From: Promethearchaeota archaeon
GTDB lineage: Archaea; Asgardarchaeota; Lokiarchaeia; Sigyniarchaeales; SOKP01
Direction: 5' to 3'
DNA length: 64,000 nucleotides
Assembly: GCA_011364975.1 (NCBI GenBank)
Contig: RDOE01000001.1
Coordinates: 1 to 64,000, forward strand
Positions 1-8,051 of this stretch are shown piece after piece (within the stretch, counting starts at the first letter, position 1; every line of letters begins with the position of its first letter). The notes below the pieces were generated by a model that searched no databases, had not been told where the DNA came from, and was given only the letters and a program-made list of their open reading frames with translations. The position numbers and the translations under genes were made by a program.

Positions 1-75
1 AGAGAATAAAGGTTAATCTCATAAATAAAATTATATGATTAGTTCAATTTAGGTTAAAAAATGGAGTGAAAAAAA

Positions 76-312
76 GTGGATATAAATAAGAAAATCGTGC
101 TTGGAATGATTACAGGAGTAATAATTCTGGCGTTTGTCTACATTTTACTAACGTTTGATAATCAAGGAATTAGCCCATCTGTTTCTGGGGATTTAAGTTT
201 TCCGTTTTTTTTCATTTTCCCAGGCTGGTTCGCGATTTGGATTCCAATACTAGCTAGAAAAAGTAGAGAAGAACAACAAAGAAAACAGATATATAGGATT
301 AATGGAGGTTAA
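76..312 (+). CDS. small two-helix membrane protein
   Basis: A 78-residue protein starting at GTG, with a GGAGTGA ribosome-binding site about 6 nt upstream. It has two hydrophobic segments (about residues 8-28 and 42-60), then a short basic, glutamine-rich tail. It is the first of a chain of closely spaced genes that leads to the CPBP protease and ABC exporter, so it may belong to the same membrane-stress or export operon. I do not recognise the family. The stop lies 10 nt before the start of the next gene. Confidence 0.55.
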   Translation: MDINKKIVLGMITGVIILAFVYILLTFDNQGISPSVSGDLSFPFFFIFPGWFAIWIPILARKSREEQQRKQIYRINGG

Positions 313-322
313 CGAGGTAGGA

Positions 323-529
323 ATGATGTTGTATAGGACTAAAAAAGAACGGATGTTTGTAATTGGCGTTTTTTCTCTCATTATAGCAATCTTATTGAAA
401 TATTTTGGTGGAAATATGTTAATGACCGATTTTTTTGAAGGAGTATTCACTGGAATTTCTTTAGTTATGAATTTATGTTATTTAGTTAGATTACGTTCAG
501 AGAAAAGAATGGAATGCAACGTAGCTTAA
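323..529 (+). CDS. small two-helix membrane protein
   Basis: A protein of about 67-68 residues with two hydrophobic stretches and a basic C-terminus. An ATG at 302 is in frame, but it overlaps the previous gene and has a poor ribosome-binding site. GAGGT at 314-318 fits ATG 323 or 326 better, so I place the start there. The family is unknown; position suggests it is co-transcribed with the neighbouring membrane protein genes. Confidence 0.5.
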   Translation: MMLYRTKKERMFVIGVFSLIIAILLKYFGGNMLMTDFFEGVFTGISLVMNLCYLVRLRSEKRMECNVA

Positions 530-546
530 AAATAGGGGTTGTAAAA

Positions 547-1680
547 ATGTTCATTATAAATGAGAGGCGAGGAAAAATTTCCAATTTTTTAAGACCATCA
601 ATAATTGTAGTAATAGGGGCTATTTTATTGAACTTTTTACAAGCCATTTTACTTACACTATCGTTTTCATTAAATTTCACGTTAGGAGGAGATCTTGTTA
701 TTCTTTCGCTCTTATTCTTATTTATTTCTCAAGTTGGAGGGTTTTTGATAACGTATTTCATCTTAATTCCTCTCATGGAAATTAAGGGCGTAAAAAGGAA
801 TCCTTTAACATTATATAATCTTAAAAGAACAATATTATTCTTATGTGTGCTATTTGCCATAACCATTATTAATAACTATATATTCATTACAATCTTTACC
901 ATTTTTGATTTAATCCCACAAAGTGGTTATAGTGGTATCTTATTAAATGCAACACAGTTGAAAAATCCCCTGAATATTATTATATATTACCTTCCACTCA
1001 CGGTTGGAGCTCCCTTTTTCGAGGAATTACTTTATCGGCGTACATTAATCCCCATGTTGGAGAAACGAGGGATGGCATCGTTTACGGCGGTTATCGCTTC
1101 AAGTATCGTATTTGCTTTTGCTCATTTCCCAAATGATTTAATAAATGGAAATTTATACGGTGGAATTATCCATTGCGTGGGTGTATTTTACATTTCAATT
1201 GTAGTTGGATTGATTTACGTGCTTACTCGTAATATCCTATTTCCAATAATTATTCATAGTATTGTAAACTTCATATCCTTTTCCGGACCGATTGTTACTA
1301 CCCTAGAAAATGAGATATTATTGTTTAGTTATAATACAATTGTTTTCTGTATTGCTGGTGTTGGAATTGGGGTTTTGCTTTATGGAATTTGGCGCTATTT
1401 CAAAAGAACTACAACAGATTGGGTGATTTTATTAAAAACAAGGTCATCCAATGGCATAGGAAGAGGTTTAATCGGTTTTATTAGTATAGGGATAGGTAGT
1501 GCCTTTATACCGATAATAATTGAGATCCTTTCAGTTAATTTGTTAATTTTAAGTGCTAACCTTTCACTTTACTTCAGTATTTTGTTAGCGAATTATGCAA
1601 TAGTAAACATTTTGTTCTTTTTAGTTGGAACAAGGATTAAATATGAGCCTAATATAAATATCGAAAAAGGGGGGTCATGA
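547..1680 (+). CDS. CPBP-family intramembrane metalloprotease
   Basis: A polytopic membrane protein of about 377 residues with the three CPBP (Abi/Rce1-like) motifs in order: FFEELLYRR (glutamate pair and arginine), FAFAHF, and HSIVN. In characterised members these build the metal site of an intramembrane protease, as in CAAX prenyl endopeptidase Rce1; others act in bacteriocin self-immunity. An in-frame ATG at 514 overlaps the previous gene. ATG 547 sits just after GGGGTTG and is preferred. An ABC exporter follows, which suggests peptide processing/export or immunity, but the substrate cannot be read from sequence. Confidence 0.85.
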   Translation: MFIINERRGKISNFLRPSIIVVIGAILLNFLQAILLTLSFSLNFTLGGDLVILSLLFLFISQVGGFLITYFILIPLMEIKGVKRNPLTLYNLKRTILFLCVLFAITIINNYIFITIFTIFDLIPQSGYSGILLNATQLKNPLNIIIYYLPLTVGAPFFEELLYRRTLIPMLEKRGMASFTAVIASSIVFAFAHFPNDLINGNLYGGIIHCVGVFYISIVVGLIYVLTRNILFPIIIHSIVNFISFSGPIVTTLENEILLFSYNTIVFCIAGVGIGVLLYGIWRYFKRTTTDWVILLKTRSSNGIGRGLIGFISIGIGSAFIPIIIEILSVNLLILSANLSLYFSILLANYAIVNILFFLVGTRIKYEPNINIEKGGS

Positions 1681-1684
1681 TAAA

Positions 1685-1966
1685 ATGAAACCTTTAATGA
1701 CAACTGAAAGGAGTTTAATTGCTGCATTTATTATTTCGGACATTGCGAGTTTTCTATTGCTCTTGATGAATATCTTCAATAATATGACAGGTGAAAGTGA
1801 AGTTATTCCTATCTTTTTAATGATCATGCCTGCGATATATATAGAAACTAAAAGAAGGCTGAAAACTGAAGAAAGCCGAGAATTTCACTATAAAATTGTA
1901 TTACGAGTATTATTTTGGTGCTTGGTTATAACAGAAAGCATCAACATAATTTTATTCGTATTTTGA
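1685..1966 (+). CDS. small membrane protein of the CPBP/ABC cluster
   Basis: A 93-residue protein with about three hydrophobic segments (residues 10-30, 38-52, 72-92) and a charged stretch at residues 53-70. It starts 4 nt after the CPBP stop, with a G-rich ribosome-binding site inside the end of the CPBP gene, so translation is probably coupled. I recognise no family. It could be a small subunit of the exporter that follows. Confidence 0.6.
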   Translation: MKPLMTTERSLIAAFIISDIASFLLLLMNIFNNMTGESEVIPIFLMIMPAIYIETKRRLKTEESREFHYKIVLRVLFWCLVITESINIILFVF

Positions 1967-2043
1967 TCATAAATTCCAAATTTACCAAAAAAAAATTCAA
2001 AAAAGAAATAATTAAAAATTAAAAAAAAAGAGGTACTAAAAAA

Positions 2044-2883
2044 ATGACAGAAAGTTATGCTATAAGGACTACAGGTCTTACTAAAAGTTTTGGTAATATC
2101 CGTGCAGTTAATAAGCTCAATTTAGAGATTCCTTATGGGAAAACATATGGATTGTTAGGTCCGAATGGTGCCGGTAAAACTACAACAGTTAGAATTCTTA
2201 ACGCTATAATATCGAAAACGTCCGGAAACGCTTCAGTTGGTGGTTTCGATATTGTATTGCAAAGTAATGATGTAAAAAGAATATGTGGATTCTTACCAGA
2301 ATCACCTGGATTATATTCTAAATTAACGGCTCGTGAATTCTTAGAGTTTATTGGAGAGCTCTACTCTTTACCAAAAGAAGTGATATTAGCTCGAGTTGAT
2401 GAGTTATTAGAACTTTTTGATTTAGAAGGAAGAGAGAACGATCTTTTAGAAGGTTATTCCAGAGGTATGAAGCAAAAAGTTTGCTTATGCGCTGCGTTAA
2501 TTCAGGACCCTAAGATAATTTTCTTAGATGAGCCCACTTCGAACTTAGATCCTGCAGCGGCTAGAATTGTAAAAGATCTTATTTCAATACTCGCTAAAAA
2601 AGCCGACAAGACAGTGTTCATATGTACTCACCTTCTTGATGCTGCGGAGGAATTATGTGATATCATTGGAATTATAGTTGATGGGGAATTAAAAGCGGAA
2701 GGCACACCCAAAGAAATAATTGAATCTGTTGGTGCAAAAGATCTTGAAGATGCGTATTTAAAAATTACTGGAGCGTCTCATATTGATGATTTACTTGCTT
2801 GGCGAGATGAAAATCTTAACTCTCATGAAAATAAAAAGGGAAAAAAAAGAAAGCAGAAAAATTTAATTAAAAAGTTGAGGTAA
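2044..2883 (+). CDS. ABC transporter ATP-binding protein (ABC-2 type)
   Basis: A 279-residue cytoplasmic ATPase. It has Walker A GPNGAGKTT (about residues 39-47), signature YSRGMKQK (about 138-145), Walker B IIFLDEPT and the H-loop CTHLL. It is of the NatA/CcmA type and drives ABC-2 export. The last 20 or so residues are very lysine-rich. The permease begins 8 nt downstream, so the two form a transporter. There is an AT-rich gap of about 77 nt before the gene, with an A-rich SD AAGAGGT. Confidence 0.93.
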   Translation: MTESYAIRTTGLTKSFGNIRAVNKLNLEIPYGKTYGLLGPNGAGKTTTVRILNAIISKTSGNASVGGFDIVLQSNDVKRICGFLPESPGLYSKLTAREFLEFIGELYSLPKEVILARVDELLELFDLEGRENDLLEGYSRGMKQKVCLCAALIQDPKIIFLDEPTSNLDPAAARIVKDLISILAKKADKTVFICTHLLDAAEELCDIIGIIVDGELKAEGTPKEIIESVGAKDLEDAYLKITGASHIDDLLAWRDENLNSHENKKGKKRKQKNLIKKLR

Positions 2884-2890
2884 AGATAAA

Positions 2891-4570
2891 ATGGCAATAT
2901 TAACAACTGAAGACAAGTTGGAAACTGTTGGAGAAGTTGTATATCAGGTAAATTCAGATAAACCTAAATATCCAAATAAGAACCTTTGGAAGATTATCGC
3001 AAAGAACGAATTAAGGATTAGAACGAGTAAGTTTCGAAGGCGTAGGCCTATTTTCTTCCTAGCATTATATTCGGTATTATCTATATGGGCATTTGTTGTG
3101 GCTCCATTTCTTTTCGATCTATTCATGCCAACATTAGCAGTACAATATTCTACAATATTCAAACCTGTAGTTGCTATTGTGATCGAATCGATAATGATGA
3201 TGCTTTTCTTAGTACTTATGATGTATCCTTTAAATAATGTATATCGGGAAAGCGAAATTGGATTTAAGGAATCACTTTTAGCAACTCCAGTGAAATCAAA
3301 TGACATTTTTCTTGGAGAATTTTTAGGAAAATTTCCAATTTATTTGATGGCTGTTTTACTAGTGACTCCGATAATCTTGGGTATTGCTAATCCAATCATT
3401 GATTTTACATTTTTTCAATATCTTACAATTTATCTTTGTATCTTAGGTTTAGTGTATTTTGCCAATTTAGTAGGCTCTATTATCGCAAGTTGGATAGAGC
3501 ATAAAATATCTAAAAACGAAAAGGCAAGAGAATTAGGCAAGGTCTTTATATGGATTTTCACCATAGCGTTGGTTGCTATAATGTATGCTATTATGTTTTT
3601 TCTAAACGAATTGATGGCGAACCCTGAATTGAAAAATTGGTTGGCATTTTACCCATCATTATGGTTTTCCAACATAATCTTATACAGCATAGACCCAATT
3701 CTGATTGAATCATTTGTATTGAATATATGGCTAAATATTGTGTTAGCCATCGGTATTCCGACTTTGATACTATATGTATCTTACAAAAAAGCCGAGAACT
3801 TTTATAGTTTAGAAGGAATCAGTGAAAAGAGTACTACGATAATTAAACAAAAGGAGAATTTTTTCTATCAAATTATCAGGAAAGTAGCAGGATCCAAATG
3901 GGGATGCTTAACTGTTGTACAATTAAAAAGAATGTTCAGGAAAAAATCAAATTACGCAAGATTAGCTTACATATTTGGTTTACTTGGCTTTATGACCTGG
4001 TTTATTTCAAGAGGAGGTTTTGATCAAGAATGGTTTGTGCTTTTTTCTACGATACTAATAGCTATTGGTGGTGGAATAGGAAGTATTATGCTGGGTCACT
4101 TTGCTTTCATTGATTCTAAAGATTTGATATGGGTATATAAGAGATCTCCACGAGGACTAAAAAGCCTTGTATATTCTTATTTACTGGCTATGCTGATAAT
4201 TAATATATTTATAGCTGCGTTCGAAACGACATTAATATCGATATTCATGAACCTTGATCTCGCAAATATTTTAATCTTTTTCGTTGAATTTTTACTATTT
4301 TCGGAGATTTCGATGTGTCAAGCGATGGGCATTCAATGTTTTTCTCCTGCTTATGGGGAGAAGGACCCAAACATGCGAGGAAATGTTACGTATTCAATGC
4401 TTTTGCTTCAACCGATGATGTTTTTACCTATAGGCCTGTTATTGCTCATTCGACCAGAAAATATCTTTATAATGCAATTAATGATGCAAGTGCCGGTATT
4501 CCTTTATGTCATCGTAAGCAGTTTAATAATATTATATTTCGGTATGAAAAAATTAAATAAGATAGAATAG
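2891..4570 (+). CDS. ABC-2 type permease subunit
   Basis: A 559-residue protein with a cytoplasmic N-terminus (about 60 residues, ending in a basic patch) and roughly 12 predicted membrane helices in two halves. The halves are joined by a loop near residues 290-360. It follows the ATPase by 8 nt and is surely its partner. The substrate is unknown; with a CPBP protease upstream, a peptide or lipid is plausible. A hairpin-plus-T-run terminator follows the stop. Confidence 0.85.
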   Translation: MAILTTEDKLETVGEVVYQVNSDKPKYPNKNLWKIIAKNELRIRTSKFRRRRPIFFLALYSVLSIWAFVVAPFLFDLFMPTLAVQYSTIFKPVVAIVIESIMMMLFLVLMMYPLNNVYRESEIGFKESLLATPVKSNDIFLGEFLGKFPIYLMAVLLVTPIILGIANPIIDFTFFQYLTIYLCILGLVYFANLVGSIIASWIEHKISKNEKARELGKVFIWIFTIALVAIMYAIMFFLNELMANPELKNWLAFYPSLWFSNIILYSIDPILIESFVLNIWLNIVLAIGIPTLILYVSYKKAENFYSLEGISEKSTTIIKQKENFFYQIIRKVAGSKWGCLTVVQLKRMFRKKSNYARLAYIFGLLGFMTWFISRGGFDQEWFVLFSTILIAIGGGIGSIMLGHFAFIDSKDLIWVYKRSPRGLKSLVYSYLLAMLIINIFIAAFETTLISIFMNLDLANILIFFVEFLLFSEISMCQAMGIQCFSPAYGEKDPNMRGNVTYSMLLLQPMMFLPIGLLLLIRPENIFIMQLMMQVPVFLYVIVSSLIILYFGMKKLNKIE

Positions 4571-4575
4571 AACGT

Positions 4576-4605
4576 GGAAATCATCCGATTTCCTATTTTT
4601 TTATT
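4576..4605 (+). terminator. hairpin and T-run terminator after the ABC operon
   Basis: The 7-bp perfect stem GGAAATC/GATTTCC with loop ATCC (4576-4593) is followed by TATTTTTTTATT. It lies 6 nt after the permease stop and separates the exporter operon from the membrane-protein array. Confidence 0.6.
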
Positions 4606-4751
4606 ATCAATTCCTAAATAAGAAAAAATAAATGAAAAAGGGTTTATGCAATAGATAGAATAATAATCATAAAGTTTGCATCTTTATTTACTCCAAAAAT
4701 TATTTTTATAAGGTATCTCATTGTGCTTAAGTTATCTTAGAGGTGAAAAAT

Positions 4752-5381
4752 ATAGCAAATAGTATTGATTTGAAGGAGTTGGAGAGAAAAGCTTGGAGAT
4801 CCACTTTTAATGATGGGCTATTTGATATTTATATTGGTATTATGTTCTTTGGAATCAGTGTGGGTTATTTACTAGGAGAATTATTTACAATTGTCTATAA
4901 TTATCTTTTCCTCTTTCTCATTTTGGGAATAGCTATACTAATCTTGACAATAGGTAAAAGAAAAATCACTATTCCTCGAATGGGTTTCGTAAAATTTGGC
5001 AAAACTCGTAAAATGAGAAAGAAAAGAATATTATTTGTTTTACTAATTAATGTAATAATCTTATTAATCATATATTTTATTACAGAGCCGTCTTCTGGTT
5101 TTTTAAAATTAGATCCGCCATTTAATAGCTTGATTCTTGGACTTTTTATGATCGTTCCTTTGTGTGCTATTGCTTATTTTCTTCAATTTAGACGGTTATA
5201 TTTTTATGGAATATTTATGGGATTAACACCTTTCCTAACAGATGTTTTTGAGGTTTTCATGAGTAATATAGCCGCTATTATTTTAGTTTTTACTATTATT
5301 GATGGATTTATTATTTTCACAGGGTTTGTGTTTTTAATTAAATTCCTCAAAATATATCCATTATTGAAAGATGAGGTGTAA
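4752..5381 (+). CDS. tandem membrane-protein family, copy 1 (ATA start)
   Basis: A protein of about 209 residues with about six membrane helices. The N-terminal motif is IDLKELERKAWRSTFNDG-FDIYIG, and PRMGFVKFGKTRKMRKK lies between helices 2 and 3. Three homologues follow in the same reading frame. The only GTG (4743) lies inside the ribosome-binding site AGAGGTGA, and alignment with the other copies puts the start at ATA 4752, 5 nt after that site. I know the N-terminal signature from uncharacterised bacterial and archaeal membrane proteins next to winged-helix regulators. The function is unknown. Confidence 0.7.
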   Translation: MANSIDLKELERKAWRSTFNDGLFDIYIGIMFFGISVGYLLGELFTIVYNYLFLFLILGIAILILTIGKRKITIPRMGFVKFGKTRKMRKKRILFVLLINVIILLIIYFITEPSSGFLKLDPPFNSLILGLFMIVPLCAIAYFLQFRRLYFYGIFMGLTPFLTDVFEVFMSNIAAIILVFTIIDGFIIFTGFVFLIKFLKIYPLLKDEV

Positions 5382-5387
5382 TAAAAA

Positions 5388-6026
5388 TTGTCAAATAATA
5401 TTGAGTTAAAAGTTTTAGAAAAAAAAGCATGGAGAACTACGTTTGATGATGGCATTTTCGATATTTATATGGGTATATTAATTATTAGCATCGGATTTGG
5501 CATTAGTTTTTATGATTATTTACCCTTCCCAATTAATATCTTGATTGGTCCTATAATAATTGGATTAGGTTTGGCGTTTTTTATTTTAAGTAAAAAATAT
5601 CTAATTCAGCCTCGCATTGGAATCGTTAAATTTGGCCGGAAACGGAAGGTTAGAAAACTCAAAACAATGATTATAATATCAATTAATGTTGTATTCTTAT
5701 TTACAATTTTTTTACTCAATTTATCAGGTATTTTCCAGTATTTAATGATTCCCCCATTTTTGTATACTTTATTTACTGAATTGTTAGTTTTAACCCTTCC
5801 TTTATGTCTAGTCGCTTACTTTTTGCAATATAATCGATTGTACTTTATTGCGATATTAATGGGAATATCTTTTTCCTTAGCAGATGCATCTTCAATATTT
5901 ATTCCTATACCTTTTAATTTCTTGATCACATATTTGCTGATTGGGGGATTAATAATAGGAATGGGATTATTCTACTTTATTAGATTTCTACACAGATATC
6001 CCCTAACAAAAAGGGAGGTGATTTAA
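5388..6026 (+). CDS. tandem membrane-protein family, copy 2 (TTG start)
   Basis: A 212-residue paralogue of copy 1: IELKVLEKKAWRTTFDDG-FDIYMG at the N-terminus and PRIGIVKFGRKRKVRK after helix 2. It starts at TTG, 9 nt after GAGGTG, which itself forms the end of copy 1. The two preceding in-frame codons include TAA, so no earlier start is possible. It is translationally coupled to copies 1 and 3. The function is unknown. Confidence 0.75.
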   Translation: MSNNIELKVLEKKAWRTTFDDGIFDIYMGILIISIGFGISFYDYLPFPINILIGPIIIGLGLAFFILSKKYLIQPRIGIVKFGRKRKVRKLKTMIIISINVVFLFTIFLLNLSGIFQYLMIPPFLYTLFTELLVLTLPLCLVAYFLQYNRLYFIAILMGISFSLADASSIFIPIPFNFLITYLLIGGLIIGMGLFYFIRFLHRYPLTKREVI

Positions 6027-6029
6027 AGC

Positions 6030-6671
6030 ATTTCAGATAATATCGATTTAAAACAGTTAGAGAAAAAGGTATGGGTATCTACATTCCAAGATGGATTCTG
6101 GGACATTTATTTTGGTATGATAATTATGGGAATGGGGCTCGCACCTTTAGGAAGATTTTTTGGTTTACCAGAAACCATTGGAGTTTTATTATTGGTCTTT
6201 AGCTGGAATATAGGAGCTTGTTTAATCTTTATATTAGGAAAAAGATATATTTCTAAACCGAGGATTGGTTTCGTTAAATTTGGTCAAAATCGTAAAAAAA
6301 GAAATAAGCTTTTAACTGTTTTTTTAGGTATAAATGTCGGATTGACTGTTATAATTTTTATTTTCACTTTACTGGGACTATTTCAATTGAGTTTACCCGG
6401 ATATCTAGTTATGTTAGTTATTGGGCTATTATTCATTACTACACCCTTTAGCTTTATAGCGTATTTTATCCAATTAAAGCGTGTTTATCTGTATGCGTTG
6501 TTAGGTGGATTTGGTCTGTTCTTTAGTGAATTATTATATCCAATTTTAGATGCTCCTTTTAATGACATTCTAGTTTTTGTTCCTTTTGGTGGTATGATTT
6601 TAATTTTTGGAATTATCATTCTAATTTATTTTTTAAAGAAATATCCTCTAATAAAAAAGAGGGTGATGTAA
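6030..6671 (+). CDS. tandem membrane-protein family, copy 3 (ATT start)
   Basis: A 213-residue paralogue. The homologous N-terminus (ISDNIDLKQLEKKVWVSTFQDGFWDIYFG) begins only one codon after an in-frame TAA (6024-6026), and no ATG, GTG or TTG lies in that region. The first ATG (6117) would delete the family's most conserved motif. ATT 6030 sits 7 nt after GGGAGGTGAT, so ATT is the likely start. PRIGFVKFGQNRKKRNK follows helix 2. The function is unknown. Confidence 0.72.
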   Translation: MSDNIDLKQLEKKVWVSTFQDGFWDIYFGMIIMGMGLAPLGRFFGLPETIGVLLLVFSWNIGACLIFILGKRYISKPRIGFVKFGQNRKKRNKLLTVFLGINVGLTVIIFIFTLLGLFQLSLPGYLVMLVIGLLFITTPFSFIAYFIQLKRVYLYALLGGFGLFFSELLYPILDAPFNDILVFVPFGGMILIFGIIILIYFLKKYPLIKKRVM

Positions 6672-6674
6672 AGA

Positions 6675-7319
6675 ATTTCAGAGAAGATAAATTTAAAAGA
6701 TTTAGAAAGAAAAGCGTGGCGGTCTACATATCAAGATGGTATCTGGGATATTTATTTTGGGTGGTTAATGTTAGGTTTTGGGTTATCTGCACTTGCAGAA
6801 TTTATTCCGTTACCGGAAAATCAATTTGTAGATTTTGGAATAATTGCAATCCTATTGCCATGGAATGTAATAACTGTATTGATATTAATTTTTGGAAAAA
6901 AATATATAACGATTCCACGTTTGGGTTTTGTTAAATTTGGGGAAAAAAGGAAAAAGATAAAAAAAAGACTTTTAATTTTCCTTTTAATTAATGTGGTGGT
7001 TGCATTTGTATTATTATTCTTTACAATTTCTGGTTTTTTTAGTTTGCTTCAATTAAATACTTCAATTGAATCGCTAATAGTTGGAATTCTATTTATAACT
7101 TTGCCTTTAAGTGTCCTTGCTTTCTTTTTAGATTTCTATAGGCTTTTCTTTTATGCAATCTTATCAGGTTTGGGTTTTTTCTTTACTGAACTATTTTATC
7201 CTATAGTGGGAGAACCTTATGATGTTCTTTTATCTTTCGGAGCAATAGGTATTATAATAACAACTATAGGTTTGATTTATTTAGTTCAATTTTTGCATAA
7301 ATACCCATTAAATAAATAA
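6675..7319 (+). CDS. tandem membrane-protein family, copy 4 (ATT start)
   Basis: A 214-residue paralogue (ISEKINLKDLERKAWRSTYQDG-WDIYFG, then PRLGFVKFGEKRKKIKKR). As in copy 3, the conserved N-terminus begins one codon after the previous stop with no standard start codon. ATT 6675 follows the site GAGGGTGATG with suitable spacing. The first ATG (6768) would remove about 31 conserved residues. It is the last copy before the winged-helix regulator. The function is unknown. Confidence 0.72.
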   Translation: MSEKINLKDLERKAWRSTYQDGIWDIYFGWLMLGFGLSALAEFIPLPENQFVDFGIIAILLPWNVITVLILIFGKKYITIPRLGFVKFGEKRKKIKKRLLIFLLINVVVAFVLLFFTISGFFSLLQLNTSIESLIVGILFITLPLSVLAFFLDFYRLFFYAILSGLGFFFTELFYPIVGEPYDVLLSFGAIGIIITTIGLIYLVQFLHKYPLNK

Positions 7320-7332
7320 TAGGTGATTTGAT

Positions 7333-7674
7333 ATAGCTAAAGAGAAAACAAAATCAGACGATTCCGAGAAAAAGATATTACCCTTTACAGATATTGATAA
7401 ATTAATTCATGAACCCGCTCGGTTATTAATTATGTCCTTTCTTTATGTAGTCGAAGAAGCTGATTTTGTTTTCTTAAAAAATCAAACTGATTTAACTGAT
7501 GGAAATCTTTTTTCCCATTTAGGTAAACTTGAAGATGCTGGATATGTAAATGTCGAAAAAAAAGTAAAAGCAAAAAAGTCACAGACTCTATACAGCTTGA
7601 CCAAAGAAGGTCGAATCGCTTTTGAAAATTATAGAAAAAAAATGTCTCAAGTATTAGGTGATCTAACTAAATAA
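7333..7674 (+). CDS. winged-helix transcriptional regulator (HTH_34/MarR-like), ATA start
   Basis: A 113-residue DNA-binding protein. IHEPARLLIMSFLYVVEEADFVFLKNQT-LTDGNLFSHLGKLEDAGYVNVEKK is the typical HTH_34 recognition-helix and wing pattern, and the C-terminal helix (FENYRKKMSQVL) should dimerise. The first ATG (7432) cuts into helix 1. The frame is open from a TGA at 7324, and ATA 7333 lies 5 nt after AGGTGAT, so an ATA start is the best fit. It follows copy 4 by 13 nt and probably controls this membrane-protein operon. Confidence 0.8.
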   Translation: MAKEKTKSDDSEKKILPFTDIDKLIHEPARLLIMSFLYVVEEADFVFLKNQTDLTDGNLFSHLGKLEDAGYVNVEKKVKAKKSQTLYSLTKEGRIAFENYRKKMSQVLGDLTK

Positions 7675-7815
7675 ATTTATTATTTCTAACTAAGTTTATC
7701 TAATTTCTATTTTTACTATTTAAGCTATTAAGAGGAAATAATTTTATTTTTCACTAGATTTAAATTGATTTAACATATGTTATAATTAAAAATTTTAATA
7801 ATTGAGAGGAATTAC

Positions 7816-7986
7816 ATGACAGACTATAAACGATTTAAATGTAGTTGTGGAGAAGAAAATCCACGTAAATTGCATGAGGAACCAGATAAAACTCAAGTAC
7901 TTTATTACTCAATGCAAGGTACTCCGGTTTATAAGAAGAAAATAAAGTGTGGAACCTGTGGGAATGTTTTCGATAAATCTTCATAA
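7816..7986 (+). CDS. small zinc-ribbon protein
   Basis: A 56-residue protein with the pairs CSCGEENP (about residue 9) and CGTCGNVF (about residue 45), a four-cysteine zinc ribbon like those of small archaeal RNA- or transcription-related proteins. It starts at ATG with GAGAGGA upstream and has its own AT-rich promoter region. I cannot name it more closely. Confidence 0.7.
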   Translation: MTDYKRFKCSCGEENPRKLHEEPDKTQVLYYSMQGTPVYKKKIKCGTCGNVFDKSS

Positions 7987-8051
7987 AGAGTATTAATAAG
8001 TTTTCTCAATTTTTAATTTTATTCTTCCTTATTTTTTGTATCTGAAGTTAA

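Noticed and set aside
4315..4560. 81-codon frame overlapping the ABC permease
   Set aside because: Alternative frame of a conserved membrane protein; composition not protein-like.
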